In this document: positions 23,226 to 34,254 of the stretch, in pieces
Layout: every line of letters starts with the position of its first letter
How positions within the stretch are numbered: position 1 is the stretch's first letter
From: Isoetes taiwanensis
Taxonomy: Eukaryota > Streptophyta > Lycopodiopsida > Isoetales > Isoetaceae
Length of the DNA stretch: 64,000 nt
NCBI GenBank assembly: GCA_021234155.1
Contig: JAJEKV010000030.1
Span: forward strand, 9,530,390 to 9,594,389
Direction of reading: 5' to 3'
The notes under the pieces: model-generated
Told to the model about the DNA's origin: nothing
Databases searched by the model: none
Seen by the model: the letters and a program-made list of their open reading frames with translations, nothing else
Made by a program: the position numbers and the translations under genes

Positions 23226-24899
23226 ATGCCCAAGAGGAGTAAGAAGGATATCCCACCAAGCTCCATCGTAACAAGAAGGGGATCGGTGAGTCAATCTTTG
23301 GGCTCAAAATTGCATCAAGATTCAATTTCGTTTTCAGATTTGGGAGCAGATTTGGGGTCTAATTCTCAGATCCAGGAGGTTTTGATTCCATTTACCGATC
23401 TAGAAGGTAATCCAATTTCGTTTTTCAAATTGAAGGGAGATTCAATTTCGTTTTTCCAATTTCAAGAAACCCAAGAAGCGGCAGAGATGGCTGTATTACC
23501 ATCTATGGTATGGGGTTTTCAGACAATGGGGATTCCAAAGTTTGGTGATCTGGTGGATCGGGATCCTTTGAAGCATATTGTGAAGTTTGAGAGGTATTGC
23601 CAGCAATGTAAGTTATCGGCTGCTGATTACTTGCTTTGGTTTCATAGTTCTTTGCAAGATTCAGTGGAGGAATGGGCACAAACGCAGCCAGATACCATGA
23701 CATATCAGGAATTAAAGGAAGCTTTCATTGCTAATTATCAAGAAGTTCATGGTAAGGATAAGACTATGGAAAGGTGGACCAATTTCACACAAAAGGAAGA
23801 TGAATCAATTAGAGAGTATAATCAGAGATATATTACGGTTCTCAAAGCCGTGATTCATTGGAAGATTGCAAGGAGTGATGAAATGGATATTCAATGGTAT
23901 GTGAAGGGGCTGAAACGAGCTATTGCTCATATGGTGAAGGCCAAACAGCCTACAACATTACTAGAGGCACAAAAGTATGCTCTCAAGGCTGAAGATAAGC
24001 TGGAATACATTCATGAAGTTGCTGCTCCAGAGCATAAAACAGAGGATATTGCAGCCAAGATTTTTAAGCTTACAATGGGTGAGAAGCCAAGGGAGGTTCA
24101 GTTTATTACTTGTGAGTATTGTGGGTCTATTGGACATTCTGATACTACATGTAGATTGCTGAAATTCTGCTCAAGATGCCAAATAAAGGGCCATAATGAT
24201 CAAGAATGTAGGGAGGAGAGATTCTTTGAGAGGGCCAATCCGGTATTTGCTGTTATGCAACAAGCACCACCTATTCCTATTCAACCAATGCAGGCAGCAC
24301 CTATCATACCACAAGTTCCAATGATGCCACAAGCTCCAATTGCTCAACAAGCTCCAATGAGTTCCACACAAATGGTACAGCCAAAACAGGGATGGTATCC
24401 AAGTAAGGCTCATTTGTATTGCAAGTTATGTGATAAATTCAAGCATGATGAGAGTACTTGTTGGAAAATTCATGGGAAACCGGAATGGGCAACCAACAAG
24501 TATCCACCAAGGCAGCAAGTGTTTGAATCCGTACCTCTTCCTAATAATGATGTTCGCATTCAAGATGCAAAGTACATTGAAAATCCTCAAGTTAAGGCTC
24601 TTATTGAGGAGCTTAAGAAGCAAGAAAAGACAAAATCAGTAGTAAATTGTGGATTTGTTGAGGTGGAAACTGATCCATTTCAGCAACAAGAAGAGATTGG
24701 AGAAGTAAATGCAGTTACAAGATCACAAAAGGTGATTCAAGAACCAAGAGTAGTGCCAATAGCAGAGATGTCTAAGACCTCTTCTCCAAAGGCTTTGAAG
24801 GGACAAGCACCTAAGAAGGTGCAATTCAATGTGCTGCCCACAGAACAGTTTCAGTCTACAGAAGAAACTCAGCCCATAGTGATGCCTTCTATGGTATGA
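23226..24899 (+). CDS. Gag polyprotein of the gag-only element, intact 557 aa
   Basis: The open frame starts MPKRSKKDIPPSS. An N-terminal low-complexity part repeats NSISF/DSISFF units (residues ~30-80). A retrotransposon capsid domain follows at about residues 115-265 (FERYCQQCKLSAADYLLWF, WAQTQPDTMTYQELKEAFIA, REYNQRYITVLKAV). Two knuckles, CEYCGSIGHSDTTC and CSRCQIKGHNDQEC, lie at about residues 298-330. A spaced third Cys-His set (YCKLCDKFKHDESTCW) lies near residue 400 after a Gln/Pro/Met-rich linker. The protein would bind and package element RNA. The frame has no break over 1.67 kb, in contrast to most retroelement frames in this window. The next frame continues it after a +1 shift. 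Confidence 0.9.
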   Translation: MPKRSKKDIPPSSIVTRRGSVSQSLGSKLHQDSISFSDLGADLGSNSQIQEVLIPFTDLEGNPISFFKLKGDSISFFQFQETQEAAEMAVLPSMVWGFQTMGIPKFGDLVDRDPLKHIVKFERYCQQCKLSAADYLLWFHSSLQDSVEEWAQTQPDTMTYQELKEAFIANYQEVHGKDKTMERWTNFTQKEDESIREYNQRYITVLKAVIHWKIARSDEMDIQWYVKGLKRAIAHMVKAKQPTTLLEAQKYALKAEDKLEYIHEVAAPEHKTEDIAAKIFKLTMGEKPREVQFITCEYCGSIGHSDTTCRLLKFCSRCQIKGHNDQECREERFFERANPVFAVMQQAPPIPIQPMQAAPIIPQVPMMPQAPIAQQAPMSSTQMVQPKQGWYPSKAHLYCKLCDKFKHDESTCWKIHGKPEWATNKYPPRQQVFESVPLPNNDVRIQDAKYIENPQVKALIEELKKQEKTKSVVNCGFVEVETDPFQQQEEIGEVNAVTRSQKVIQEPRVVPIAEMSKTSSPKALKGQAPKKVQFNVLPTEQFQSTEETQPIVMPSMV

Positions 24900-24921
24900 G
24901 GAAATCCAAAATGAAGATGAT

Positions 24922-25716
24922 GTGATCAGCCAAGTTTTGGCCACTAAGGTTACACTTACTCTTGAGCAATTGATGCATTATTCTCCAAATTTGTTGCAAG
25001 AGTTAGGAGGAAGAACAAAATCAGAAATTTCAGTCCAACAAATCATCTCAAATGATACCAATAAGAGTAGAATGGAGCCACCAGCCCGGCGGTCCAAGGA
25101 TCCAGGGCTATTTCTTTGCGATGTGAGTATCAATGGGTATTTAGTCAAAGGAGAAAACAATACGGGCAGCGGAGTGAATATAGATCATCCTCTAAAATCA
25201 AGCATGGATGGGACGAACAGAAATCAGGTAAATCTAATCATATCTCACATGGTTGAAGAGTATGAGCATGTTCTTTTATGTGAAAATGATAAGTTTGAAC
25301 ATTGCCATGAGAAAGAAAGTGATAGATGCTTGAGCAGCCCTGAGTTTGAGACTTTTCATACATATGAAACATTTTTGGATGATGATGAACCATTATTATA
25401 TGAGCTAGAGATGGAAACCATTGATACTTTAGCATTTGGGCACTCCAAAGGTATGTTACATACTCTTGAATTTAGTGACAGTAATGACAACAGTTCTCTT
25501 TATGAGACTTTCGGATTTAAGACATGTATACCAGCTGAGCAAGACCTTTACATGTGTCAAATGGAGAAATTTACTTGCTTTGATGGTTTGGCACTAAACC
25601 ATGATCTAGAATTGCAAATTTTTGATGCTTTGACGAATGAAGTGTACCTAGAATGTTCAGGCCTATGTTTCAGCATTGTAGCAGTCCAAAGAAGTCTGAG
25701 AATCAAGGAAAACTAG
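24922..25716 (+). CDS. Protease-remnant ORF downstream of gag, 264 aa
   Basis: This frame overlaps the end of gag when extended upstream (YEEIQNEDDVISQVL precedes the first ATG), so gag and this ORF look like one polyprotein separated by a +1 shift. Residues ~15-35 (LTLEQLMHYSPNLLQEL) and ~60-90 (FLCDVSINGYLVKGENNTGS, then GVNI) match the retropepsin entry of plant gypsy elements, but the catalytic Asp of D-T-G-S is Asn. The remaining ~170 residues are acidic and unlike any retroelement domain I know. No RT follows. It is probably not an active protease. Confidence 0.6.
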   Translation: MISQVLATKVTLTLEQLMHYSPNLLQELGGRTKSEISVQQIISNDTNKSRMEPPARRSKDPGLFLCDVSINGYLVKGENNTGSGVNIDHPLKSSMDGTNRNQVNLIISHMVEEYEHVLLCENDKFEHCHEKESDRCLSSPEFETFHTYETFLDDDEPLLYELEMETIDTLAFGHSKGMLHTLEFSDSNDNSSLYETFGFKTCIPAEQDLYMCQMEKFTCFDGLALNHDLELQIFDALTNEVYLECSGLCFSIVAVQRSLRIKEN

Positions 25717-25785
25717 TTCCTTTTATGTTTGAGCATGGAAGCGGAGAAGAGGTGAGTAAATTTGAGCATGACTATATGATAAAGG

Positions 25786-26052
25786 ATGGGAATATCTCAG
25801 TATGCAGCAGCCAAAGAGGCTCCTAAAGGTTTGTTTGCACCATTTGAGACTAATAAGCTACCTGGAATATGTTGTTTTAGCAAGTTCTATTATATTACAT
25901 CAGATTTGCCACATTGGTATGCTAGTGCAGTAATATTTGAGCAGGTTGTTGGACGGTGGCTTGTTCTTTGGCCACACTTTTTGCTGTTATTATATGTTGT
26001 CAACATTCTCCTATTTGGAAGATGCTTACTTGATAGGGTTGGAGTTGGTTGA
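25786..26052 (+). other. Short ORF with a hydrophobic segment inside the gag-only element
   Basis: This 88-codon frame ends with LVLWPHFLLLLYVVNILLFG, long enough to span a membrane. It may be a remnant of a third reading frame or chance; no homology recognised. Confidence 0.2.
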
Positions 26053-26529
26053 TGCATCCAGAAGGGGAATTGTTGCTTAATCCCAAAAATGGAGAAGACC
26101 TCAGGCCTTATTTTAAAAGAGAAATGCTATTTTAAGGAATTCAGATTTGGCATAGCACCAATTACAGAGAATTTGTGGAGAACTTTTGGGTTACAGCAGG
26201 TCGTTTTTCTGTAAAAACAGATGGTGACAGTTCAGTAATACTTCATCTATCCTACATCAAAGGATGCGGTTCGGCGATACGAATCCAACAAGCTATGGTG
26301 CAGGTCAAACGGAGTTCTGGAACTCAAGATATCAGCTTTCAAAGTTTGCCACAGTTACAAAGGCTCTGTTTCGTCACTGTCATTTTGGACCAGTTTGTTT
26401 GTATTAGTCATTTGGATTTGAGGAGGGTGTAAATGTGGCATTTGGGGACATGTCCCAAGGACCATATTAGTATATTTTGTTGTGGGTTCTCGGCCACGGA
26501 GTGGCACATTTTCCCACTGTGGTCGCCAC

Positions 26530-26951
26530 TGTTGGGGTGGTCACCACTCACCACACTCGTCACCATTCACCACTCACCACACTCGTCACCACACTCGTCA
26601 CCACTCACCACACTTGTCACCACACCGGTCACCACTCACCACACTGGCCACCACTCACCACACTCACCACTATTGAGGTGGTATAGGAGATTGTATACCG
26701 ATATGGGGATATATCACGATACGTATGTACGCTGCGGATATTTGCACGTATGCATTGTGGGATGATGATCATTGTATTATCTGAGCAGAGAGAGAAGAAC
26801 AGAGGGACGGTGTATTGAGAGAGAGTATTTTGCTTGATCTAGCTATGGAGATGATGAATCTTTGTGTTGTGCATTGCCTTGATCTGTTAGATTGAGCTTG
26901 GATTGTTGGGTTTTTCATCCTTCTTGCAAGGTTAGAGTTCAGGCTCTAACA
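26530..26951 (+). repeat. 3' LTR of the gag-only element
   Basis: Begins TGTTGGGGTGG and ends GCTCTAACA, so the ends form the TGTT...AACA inverted pair. The CACCACTCACCACACTCGT satellite at 26540-26672 is longer than in the 5' LTR. Downstream of it the two LTRs are almost identical. Confidence 0.92.
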
Positions 26952-26956
26952 CTCCC

Positions 26957-27133
26957 CCTTTTGTTTTACCTTATTTTTTCCTTTTTTTCCATGTTATCAC
27001 CCTTTTCCTCTTTCCCTTTTTCCCTTGCCTTTTTTCCCTTTCCTTTTTCCCTTTTCCTCTTCCCTTTTTCCTCGTGCCTTTTTACCCTTCATTTTCCCCT
27101 TTCGTCCTCCCTTTTCCTTTTCCTTTTCCTCTT
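26957..27133. repeat. CT-rich tract, right part
   Basis: Continuation of 22541-22658 beyond the inserted element. Confidence 0.8.
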
Positions 27134-27249
27134 AAGAATTCAAAGTGATAACCAATCACAGTGGTGAGAGGTCATGCGATAAATCTTGACCTTCGGATGC
27201 AATCTGAGCCATCTAAATTAGGGCATGGTCTAACACTTACGGTAAAACT

Positions 27250-28800
27250 TTATAATATAAAAATATGAACAAGCTCCTACAAGTGAACAATAGGATTTGA
27301 ACCTATAAGAGGATTCCCATATACAGAACCCAAATCTTCCTCATTACGAAGAGGTGCTTGTTTCTTGGTGGGAACCAGTTGCAAGGAAGGGCACTTTATA
27401 TGCATTGCAGTATAGGAATTGCTGAAATAAGAATTAGAGACCAAATCAGAACGACTTGCCTCATTATTTGCATCTAAAAACAATAGACTAAGTAGTACAG
27501 TCTAATTTTTGGTTCTTTACCATAAATTCTAGTCTACACATCAGATGTTTCTGGCATTTATTGCTATATTGATAAGAGCATTAAACTATACAAGGAAATT
27601 ACCCAATTTTCACTCTTCCACATTTTTCGTCAAATGATTTTAGTAGCCAAAATTTTACGGTGTCCATCCTAATCGAGCCATCCTAATTGGGCAACTTGAA
27701 AAAGGGAAAATTAGAAAGTCAAAAGGCCAAGGTTTAAATTAAAGATAAGATAAGCATTTTTATGTACCACCAACATCATGTTGAAGCTCAGCCCAGTCGT
27801 CCAAATCAAACCCAACCCAATCCAACCCACTAAGGTTTAAAGTAAAGATGAGATAAGACCAAGGTTTAGAGTAAAGATAAAATATGAATTTTTTATGTAT
27901 CATCAACATTCTTTCGGACATATGATGGCCTCTGTACTCCTTTAGTTGAAGATTAATTGTCCCATACACCTCCTTCCAAAGTAGACTTCATTTGAAGGTT
28001 AATTGTACCATACACCTCCAAGATATATGATATATATTTGAAGATTTAAACTCAAAACCTCAACGTCATCAATTCAATGCACTAGCCATGGACTAACTTG
28101 ACAAATCAATCCATTGCACTAGCGATTAGCCAACTTGGGTAGATTAATCAAGAGTATGGACAAAGTTCATAAAAGAAAAAGTTTAACTTATATATACCTA
28201 TCTCTCTACTCCAATAGTATGAGCCAAAAGTCAAGACCATCATCAACTGACGATTGACAGATATTTGAGAGAGAATATGCCAGATAATTCAGGTGTCTTA
28301 AAAGTAAGAATAAGCATCTATGCCTAAAAATTAAAAGTGGAATCAGTCTAGTCGAATATTTATCGATATTCAGAAGCTCTTTCCCTTCACCATGTTGTCG
28401 GTTTTAGGCTTTTGCTTTCATGGACACACACATTCCTAGCTTGACATAGATTTTGGATGAGATCTAAGTTAGGTCCATAAGACAAGCATTCCATTAGCAT
28501 TTGAATTAGGGATGCATTAGCATCTTTGAATTAGGGATGCTCAAACCTATTACTTTATTATTACGTAAAGAATCTTTAAAGTAAGAGCAATGAATCCGTG
28601 CTTAATATCAACATTCAAATATCAAATATCAACATTTAATATGATTTAAGCATGCAAAACATCATTTGGTGAAGGAAAATTTGGGTTCCTTTTTTTCTTT
28701 CTTCCTTTTTTTTTTTTTTTTCGTGGAAGGGGGGTTGTTCTTGATCTAGACTTAAATGGACAACAAAGTGAAATTTTTTGGTAGAATCTTTGACACAGCT
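27250..28800. other. Intergenic DNA, nothing firmly recognised
   Basis: A TTTAAAGT/AAGATAAGAT phrase recurs near 27735 and 27840-27880. No supported gene. Confidence 0.5.
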
Positions 28801-28812
28801 TGCATGATCATG

Positions 28813-28920
28813 AAGGGGATAAACACCCCTGCAAGCCCCTTACAGCAGATAAATGGGTGAGCCCGGAGAGGCGAGCCCATTTATCTGTTGTAAGGGGCAA
28901 GCAGGGGTGTTTATCCCCTT
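28813..28920. repeat. 108-bp near-perfect inverted repeat (hairpin)
   Basis: The left arm starts AAGGGGATAAACACCCCTGC and continues through CCCCTTAC.GCAGATAAATGGG. The right arm is its complement, ending GGGGTGTTTATCCCCTT. The arms are about 46 bp with only a few mismatches around a ~16-bp loop. It lies just upstream of duplication copy 2. Confidence 0.93.
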
Positions 28921-28949
28921 TAACCGGCAGGCCACAAACGGAGCTCCAT

Positions 28950-29065
28950 AGCAAGATTCTCACGACCCAGAGCAAGGTTTATCAGCTGGTTCGAATGCCC
29001 ATAGCAAGATTATCACGATCCAGAGCAAGATGATCATGACCACAGCAAGATTATCATGACTGAAG
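28950..29065. repeat. Degenerate ~21-bp tandem repeat
   Basis: AGCAAGATTATCACGATCCAG-type units occur about five times (AGCAAGATTCTCACGACCCAG, AGCAAGATGATCATGACC and others). Confidence 0.75.
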
Positions 29066-29187
29066 CTACCACCAGAGCTGAACATATCTCACCAAGCAGA
29101 AGGGAAAGCTGATTCTGGGCGGGTAGTGAAGGTTCCGACATATCACGGATCTGCGATAGACGCTCAAGATTGTGCTGATCACAAATC
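29034..29187 (-). other. Candidate downstream exon of GDU-like gene copy 2
   Basis: On the minus strand an acceptor (TTAACTGGCAG) opens a segment reading ICDQHNLERLSQIRDMSEPS and then LSLLLGEICSALVVAS before a stop at 29034. It sits about 850 bp downstream of the 30035 frame. Whether the two belong to one transcript cannot be told; that frame already has its own stop. Confidence 0.25.
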
Positions 29188-30034
29188 CTGCCAGTTAAAG
29201 TGAAATAAACTTTTGCTTTTAGGCTAATGAATATCATGATGTTGTTTTGCATCTCATTTATCAACGCCAAAATGGAACACATGTGAACATACTCTAGATG
29301 TGACTATAGGGTGGTTGAGTGCTTAAAAATGTGTAATGGCTTCTCATGGTTCACCCATTTATGGGCTGTAATGAGCATCACATGGAGGAAGGTCCATGTG
29401 GGGGCTGATTTCTAGATAATTCAGTGGTGACAAACACTTCTTCAGCCGGTTTTAAGATTTCAACTCGCACAATGTGAATTGCCCATAAGAGGGGCTTGTG
29501 ATTTATCTAATTGCAAGCATAATGCGTAATGCAGTTACTTTAAAAGAGGGTATCGCTGGTGAAGATTCTAATCCCACCTATGGAAATAGTGAAAGGCAAT
29601 GTCCATGAATTTACCAGGATACATATTTAAACCATTTCCATCACATCACACATTCTCTAGCTAGCTCAATAGAGACAATAAACAATGGGGTGGCATAGTG
29701 GAGTTGTAGGTCTACAAAAAAAAGCCAGCAGCAAGTTCCACTCCACGTTTTATAAATCTAGTATCCTAGTTTCATTAGGTTTTGAAGTTCTTGTCTAAAT
29801 AGATCAGATTTTACTTCTGTGTCAGACTTACATTTTTAGTTGGAGGAGCTAAATCCAGCCTTCAAAGGATTAGGATATGATCTAAAAGAAAAAGAAGCCG
29901 CGTGGTGTACAACTCAGAAGCTTATTGCATAACAAAACTGGCCTAAAATCACACATCTATGGAGCAGATATGGCTGGCCATGCTTCGATCAGAAATAGAA
30001 GAGAAATAAATAACCCGACCATGCAAATCGGTTA

Positions 30035-30523
30035 CTATCTTCTGGCATCATCTTCTGCCCTGGTAATACCTGTGTTTTCATCTCCCAATTTGATGCAAAC
30101 TGGGCTTTCTTTGTCGGGCAGATCCGGTGATGGCAGAGGACAGGGTCTAGCAAAGAAATTAGGCTCCCGATGTCCAGGCATCAAAACCAGAAACCAAGAA
30201 TCCGGCCAACCCGGTTCTGGGCATGAACCATCTGGGCTGAGGGAAGAATTTGCAGGCTCTTGATTCCTTTCCAGCCTCCTCCTACGGCGATATTTGTAAT
30301 AGGAATACAAAAGAAGAACAATTCCTATGGCTACAAGGAAAAGCATTACGCATAATCCAGCTATAATTATAACCATTGTTGGGGCTGGCCTTTCGCAGCC
30401 TATCCCTGGATCCCCACCATCCGAGCATGCCCCTTGTGGGTTCTCCAGAGTTGGGGCACCATGCCTCGCAGGCGCTTCTGTGACAAACGGACTCCTTTTT
30501 GCACCTGTAACCATCCATTTCAT
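30035..30523 (-). CDS. GDU-like single-pass membrane protein, 162 aa, tentative
   Basis: The protein starts MKWMVTGAKRSPFVTEAPAR. It has one strong membrane segment at residues ~50-72 (MVIIIAGLCVMLFLVAIGIV and on), then a basic stop-transfer stretch (YKYRRRRRLERNQ), and then FLVLMPGHREPNFFARPC at about residues 107-124. Plant GLUTAMINE DUMPER proteins have the same plan: one membrane helix and a short cytosolic VIMAG motif followed by a .PT(F/Y)LA block. LVLMPG...PNFFA resembles that. The match is from memory of the family pattern and imperfect (M-P-G rather than M-A-G), so any other small membrane protein remains possible. The promoter and first exon lie upstream at 31248-31763. Confidence 0.5.
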   Translation of the reverse strand: MKWMVTGAKRSPFVTEAPARHGAPTLENPQGACSDGGDPGIGCERPAPTMVIIIAGLCVMLFLVAIGIVLLLYSYYKYRRRRRLERNQEPANSSLSPDGSCPEPGWPDSWFLVLMPGHREPNFFARPCPLPSPDLPDKESPVCIKLGDENTGITRAEDDARR

Positions 30524-31247
30524 CTTGTTAATATCTGTTCCCTATGTCAGATCTTCCCAACCTGTTTCAGAAATTCAGATCACATCATTTTGGATGATCA
30601 CAGAACATTTTTCATACATCAATCTCATGTGTTTTGGATCTGAACTATGCTCATTGATCATCAACCTACAGGGGAAATTTCCTACAGGAATTTGATGACC
30701 TTCCTAAGATAATGACCCATAGCCTGCAAATTTAAATGAAATATGTCCATTGGGCCAGGAAATCGAGAATGCATCATTCAGCAATGATGAGCCTGGTAAA
30801 ATGCGTGAGCAATGTACTTTGCCACACATGCAAGGACCAACAAAGCAATAAAAGCATGAACCCCGCCAAAGAATGCGCTTTATACAGTTAAAAAGTGCAA
30901 AAGATCTGTATCTTCACACAATTGATGCTTCTGAGTTCTGAGGCAAAGAAGGCGTGATCTACCTACGAAAATTTAACACCATATGCATTTTCAGTTGATA
31001 TCACTTTGAGAACATTGCTCAGATTCTGGCGGAAATCTACATGTGAGAATCATCCGAAAAAGAAATAGGCAAAGTCTGATGAAAGAAAAAGTAAAGACAC
31101 AGATGCTTGGAATGCACGATTCAAATAGAAACTTCTAACAGATGGACGAATGGATTCATATATAAAAAAAAAAAAGGGAGATGATCCGGACAGCTGATTG
31201 AATGAAAATGTTGCATAAAACTTAAGATCAAGATTCTAATAACTTAC

Positions 31248-31720
31248 CAGAAACAGCAGGCGCCGGACTGGAGAATCCTGCTCCAAATAGCGACGGTCTT
31301 GGCGCAGAGGCGAAAAGAAACCGGGTTTTCGATGATCGAGGGATTGAGAAACGTCGGAATCGTGCCATTCTGGGATAGAATTGGATTCACTTATGGAAGC
31401 AAAGCAAGGGGAAGGGAGGGGCAAACGCTCATAATAATCGGAACGAAGGCGATGTATATGATCCCTCGACCACCAATCGCCCATCTTGCGGCCAGGCCGG
31501 GCAGAAAGACAGGGGCGCCGTCCTCAGAGCTGCCGGAATTCCGCCATAGCCAGGAGCTTGGAGCTTTCAAATGCGTCGCCGCTCGTCTTGAAATGCACAC
31601 ATGAGCTTTATACGGGATGCGGCGAGAACTCCAGTCGCGTCTTTTCGCCAACCAGCACTTGCCACGTGTCAAATTCCCTGTACGCGGAGACTCGAGAACC
31701 GGACGCGGCGATGCGCCTGT
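31248..31720 (-). other. Non-coding first exon of GDU-like gene, copy 2
   Basis: The donor CTG/GTAAGTTATT on the minus strand at 31248/31247 is conserved with copy 1. The exon is bounded upstream by the TATA box. Coding frames are not conserved between the two copies. Confidence 0.45.
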
Positions 31721-31744
31721 GTGCTTGCTTTTAGTTATGCACCC

Positions 31745-31763
31745 ACTTATAAGTCTCCACGTG
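31745..31763 (-). promoter_or_regulatory. TATA box and G-box, copy 2
   Basis: Minus-strand CACGTG (31758-31763) then ACTTATAAGT (31745-31754), in the same order and spacing as copy 1. Confidence 0.5.
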
Positions 31764-33936
31764 GACGGCTAGGATCGGTTGGTTCTGGAAGTTTACAAGC
31801 ATCCTGGCCGCTGCTTTTCTCTCGAAATATTCTCTAGGGAATGGGGTACTTTATTTCTGTGGGCGGTTAAGATTTTGACACGTCATCGATCTTTGCATGC
31901 CCGCCATTTCCCAATGTTGTGCCCCATTTTGTGAAGGTGCATGATCCTTTTTGTTTTTTCGAAAGATATCAAATGTGCAATGTATTGTATTGTTGTTGTG
32001 CAAGACAACCTCAAAAGTGTCGAACATATCCATCCATTTTCTGCCCATGCCCAGGATGTTGACCACATAATTCTTGATGGCGCGAGAGTGCTTATCCAGC
32101 AATCCCTTCGATGTAAGTCGGTCGGCCACTCCCCCACAACCACTCCCCCACAAGCAGTTGAAATTTGATCCGTTTCCACAACCCCTCCCACAAGCAGCTA
32201 AATTCTGACCGGGTGGAAGTTGGAATGAAGTCAAAATTGTGGAATCTTGGTTCATCATGAAGGCAACTTGCTGTGAAGTCCTACTTGTGTGCAGTAGTTC
32301 ACAAGGCATTTTGTTGTGTGAAATGGGGGATATGTTAAACAACGTCCACACCATTACTTATGGCCAGTTTTGCAAGTCATATGAGATGTAAGAATAGGGA
32401 TACAATATATAGTGTGACTCTGAGCCCGAGAAAAGAAACTCCCCCACCGCCATAGCTCCCTATGTGATCGATGTCACTAACAACAACCCAACTCCCCAAA
32501 GGGAAGAAAAGAATCCCCACCTTTTGCATTATATAACTAATAAGCATACAACAATTATTGGTACGGTTCATGAAGAAGCAGTACAATTAATAAAAATAAA
32601 TGCATTTATTTAATATAATAATAATAGGTCATGATGTCAAGCACAATTAGTAGATTTATTTATAAAATAGCACGTATAATTTCTGCAACCATGTTGAAGA
32701 ATGATGAGGTATAAGATCAACCTTTTTTGAAATAATTAGTTGAGGCATATTATTCAAAATGAGAAGTTTTTATTCAGTTGGCTGCACTCTTAAACCATAG
32801 ACAAGGAAATAATACTAAATCCTTAGTTTTGCCATTGTATTCCAAATATATTCATGTGTAAATTACGCACACAAATCAATGAGGAGGAGGTTAAGACCAA
32901 CAATGGCGTTAACAAGCAACTACCTAACAAATATTACATGAAAATAAACAATCATGTCTTAGAGAAGATATTGTGGTCATCCTGGACCCTTAAACTTGAA
33001 ATAAATTTAATATCTAGATATATTCTAATTAGAAAAGGCGAATAGTATAAAAAAAAAGGCCAACTTCAAAACGACGTAACACGGCGATCAGTGATCAAAA
33101 TAGAATGATCTTCAGTGATCAGAATATAATGATCTTTATCTTCATAGAAAAGCTCTCATCATCTAGTTTCAGTGGGAGGCACTACTCATAACTTCTTACG
33201 GTTAGGGAGATGTCACAGAAAAGATGGATAGGGTTAAATATGACTGCATATTGAAGATCCTTTAGTGGGTAGCCAGAGCCGGATCTTTCAAGTTTTTGTC
33301 TGTTTGGAATTATCTTTTCTTTTGTTTGGTAGTTTGTATGAAAAGCTTACATGTTCGCATTGTTATTTTCGGTATGCATGTTTTCCTTGATATTGGTTCT
33401 TTATGATTGTGTTTGTGAATATAACGATACGCTAAAGACTGAATGTGTATGAAAGAACCCGCCCCTTTGTCGTTGCCGAAGGGCTAAGGTGCATACCAGG
33501 GATTAGTATGTGGACGTATATTGTAGTCTGGATGATATGTGTGAACTTGGATGAGGGATTGATCATCCCTAAATCACAATAAGTTATAAAAACATGTTTT
33601 TTATGTGACTAACATTTGTGTGACTATTGTTTGTGTGATTAACGATTCACCTCAGGTTAAGACAATGGTTCGCCCACTTAGTCCTCCTCTGGACTAACCC
33701 CCATCTCTCATTTCTTAATTCTTATATCATTTCTTATTTCTTACAGATAGAGTTGGTAGCTATTGTCGGGCGAGGAGAGCACAGATGATAGCGGAGATGT
33801 TGTTAAGTGTAGATTCTTACATAACTCAAGTTTATGGGTGAAATCATTGTTATTGAAGTTCTCATGGTAAAAGAAGGTTATTTATTATTTGAGGCTCAAT
33901 TATTTCTCTTTATTTGGTTTTTCAAGTGTGAAATGC

Positions 33937-33966
33937 TATAGGAGCGCGGGAGCTCGCGCTCCTATA
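33937..33966. repeat. GC-rich perfect palindrome at the duplication breakpoint
   Basis: TATAGGAGCGCG and its complement CGCGCTCCTATA flank GGAGCT, giving a 12-bp perfect stem. Copy 1 has unrelated bases here, and the copies diverge for ~600 bp beyond it. Confidence 0.95.
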
Positions 33967-34254
33967 TGTTGCATCAATTAAAGCATTCTTTAACATTATT
34001 TTATCAAGGTCAATCCATAAATAGTTACAAAAATATTGCAATCATTCCTTGAAATATCCAATAATAAAAAACTAATTACAATTTACATTTTGAATACAAA
34101 TTCAAACCACAACCATTAGTAAATGTGGTGCCTGTAGCACTACACTACCATGTTGTAAACATATATAATCATACATCAATGTTACGGATGTCCACTTCAG
34201 CAAATCTAGGCTTTCAAGCCTTACGGATAGTTCTTTTTGACACTTGTTTTCTAA

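Larger units (their letters stand above)
22659..26951 (+). mobile_element. Non-autonomous Ty3/gypsy-type element with gag but no RT (TR-GAG type)
   Basis: It has two LTRs (22659-23035 and 26530-26951), and the flanking CTCCC at 22654-22658 and 26952-26956 is a 5-bp target duplication. Inside is an open 557-codon gag frame, then a protease-like remnant. I find no RT, RNase H or integrase motifs. LTRs flanking gag alone fit the described TR-GAG class, whose members rely on enzymes from related autonomous elements. Near-identity of the R/U5 halves of the LTRs suggests recent insertion. Confidence 0.85.

Noticed and set aside
27290-27320. tRNA-like GGATTTGAACCTAT
   Set aside because: Resembles a T-arm complement, but no cloverleaf can be drawn around it.
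28043-28094. Possible tRNA-derived SINE head on the minus strand
   Set aside because: TAGTCCATGGC and GAGTTTAAATC only loosely resemble pol III boxes A and B; no body, tail or second copy.
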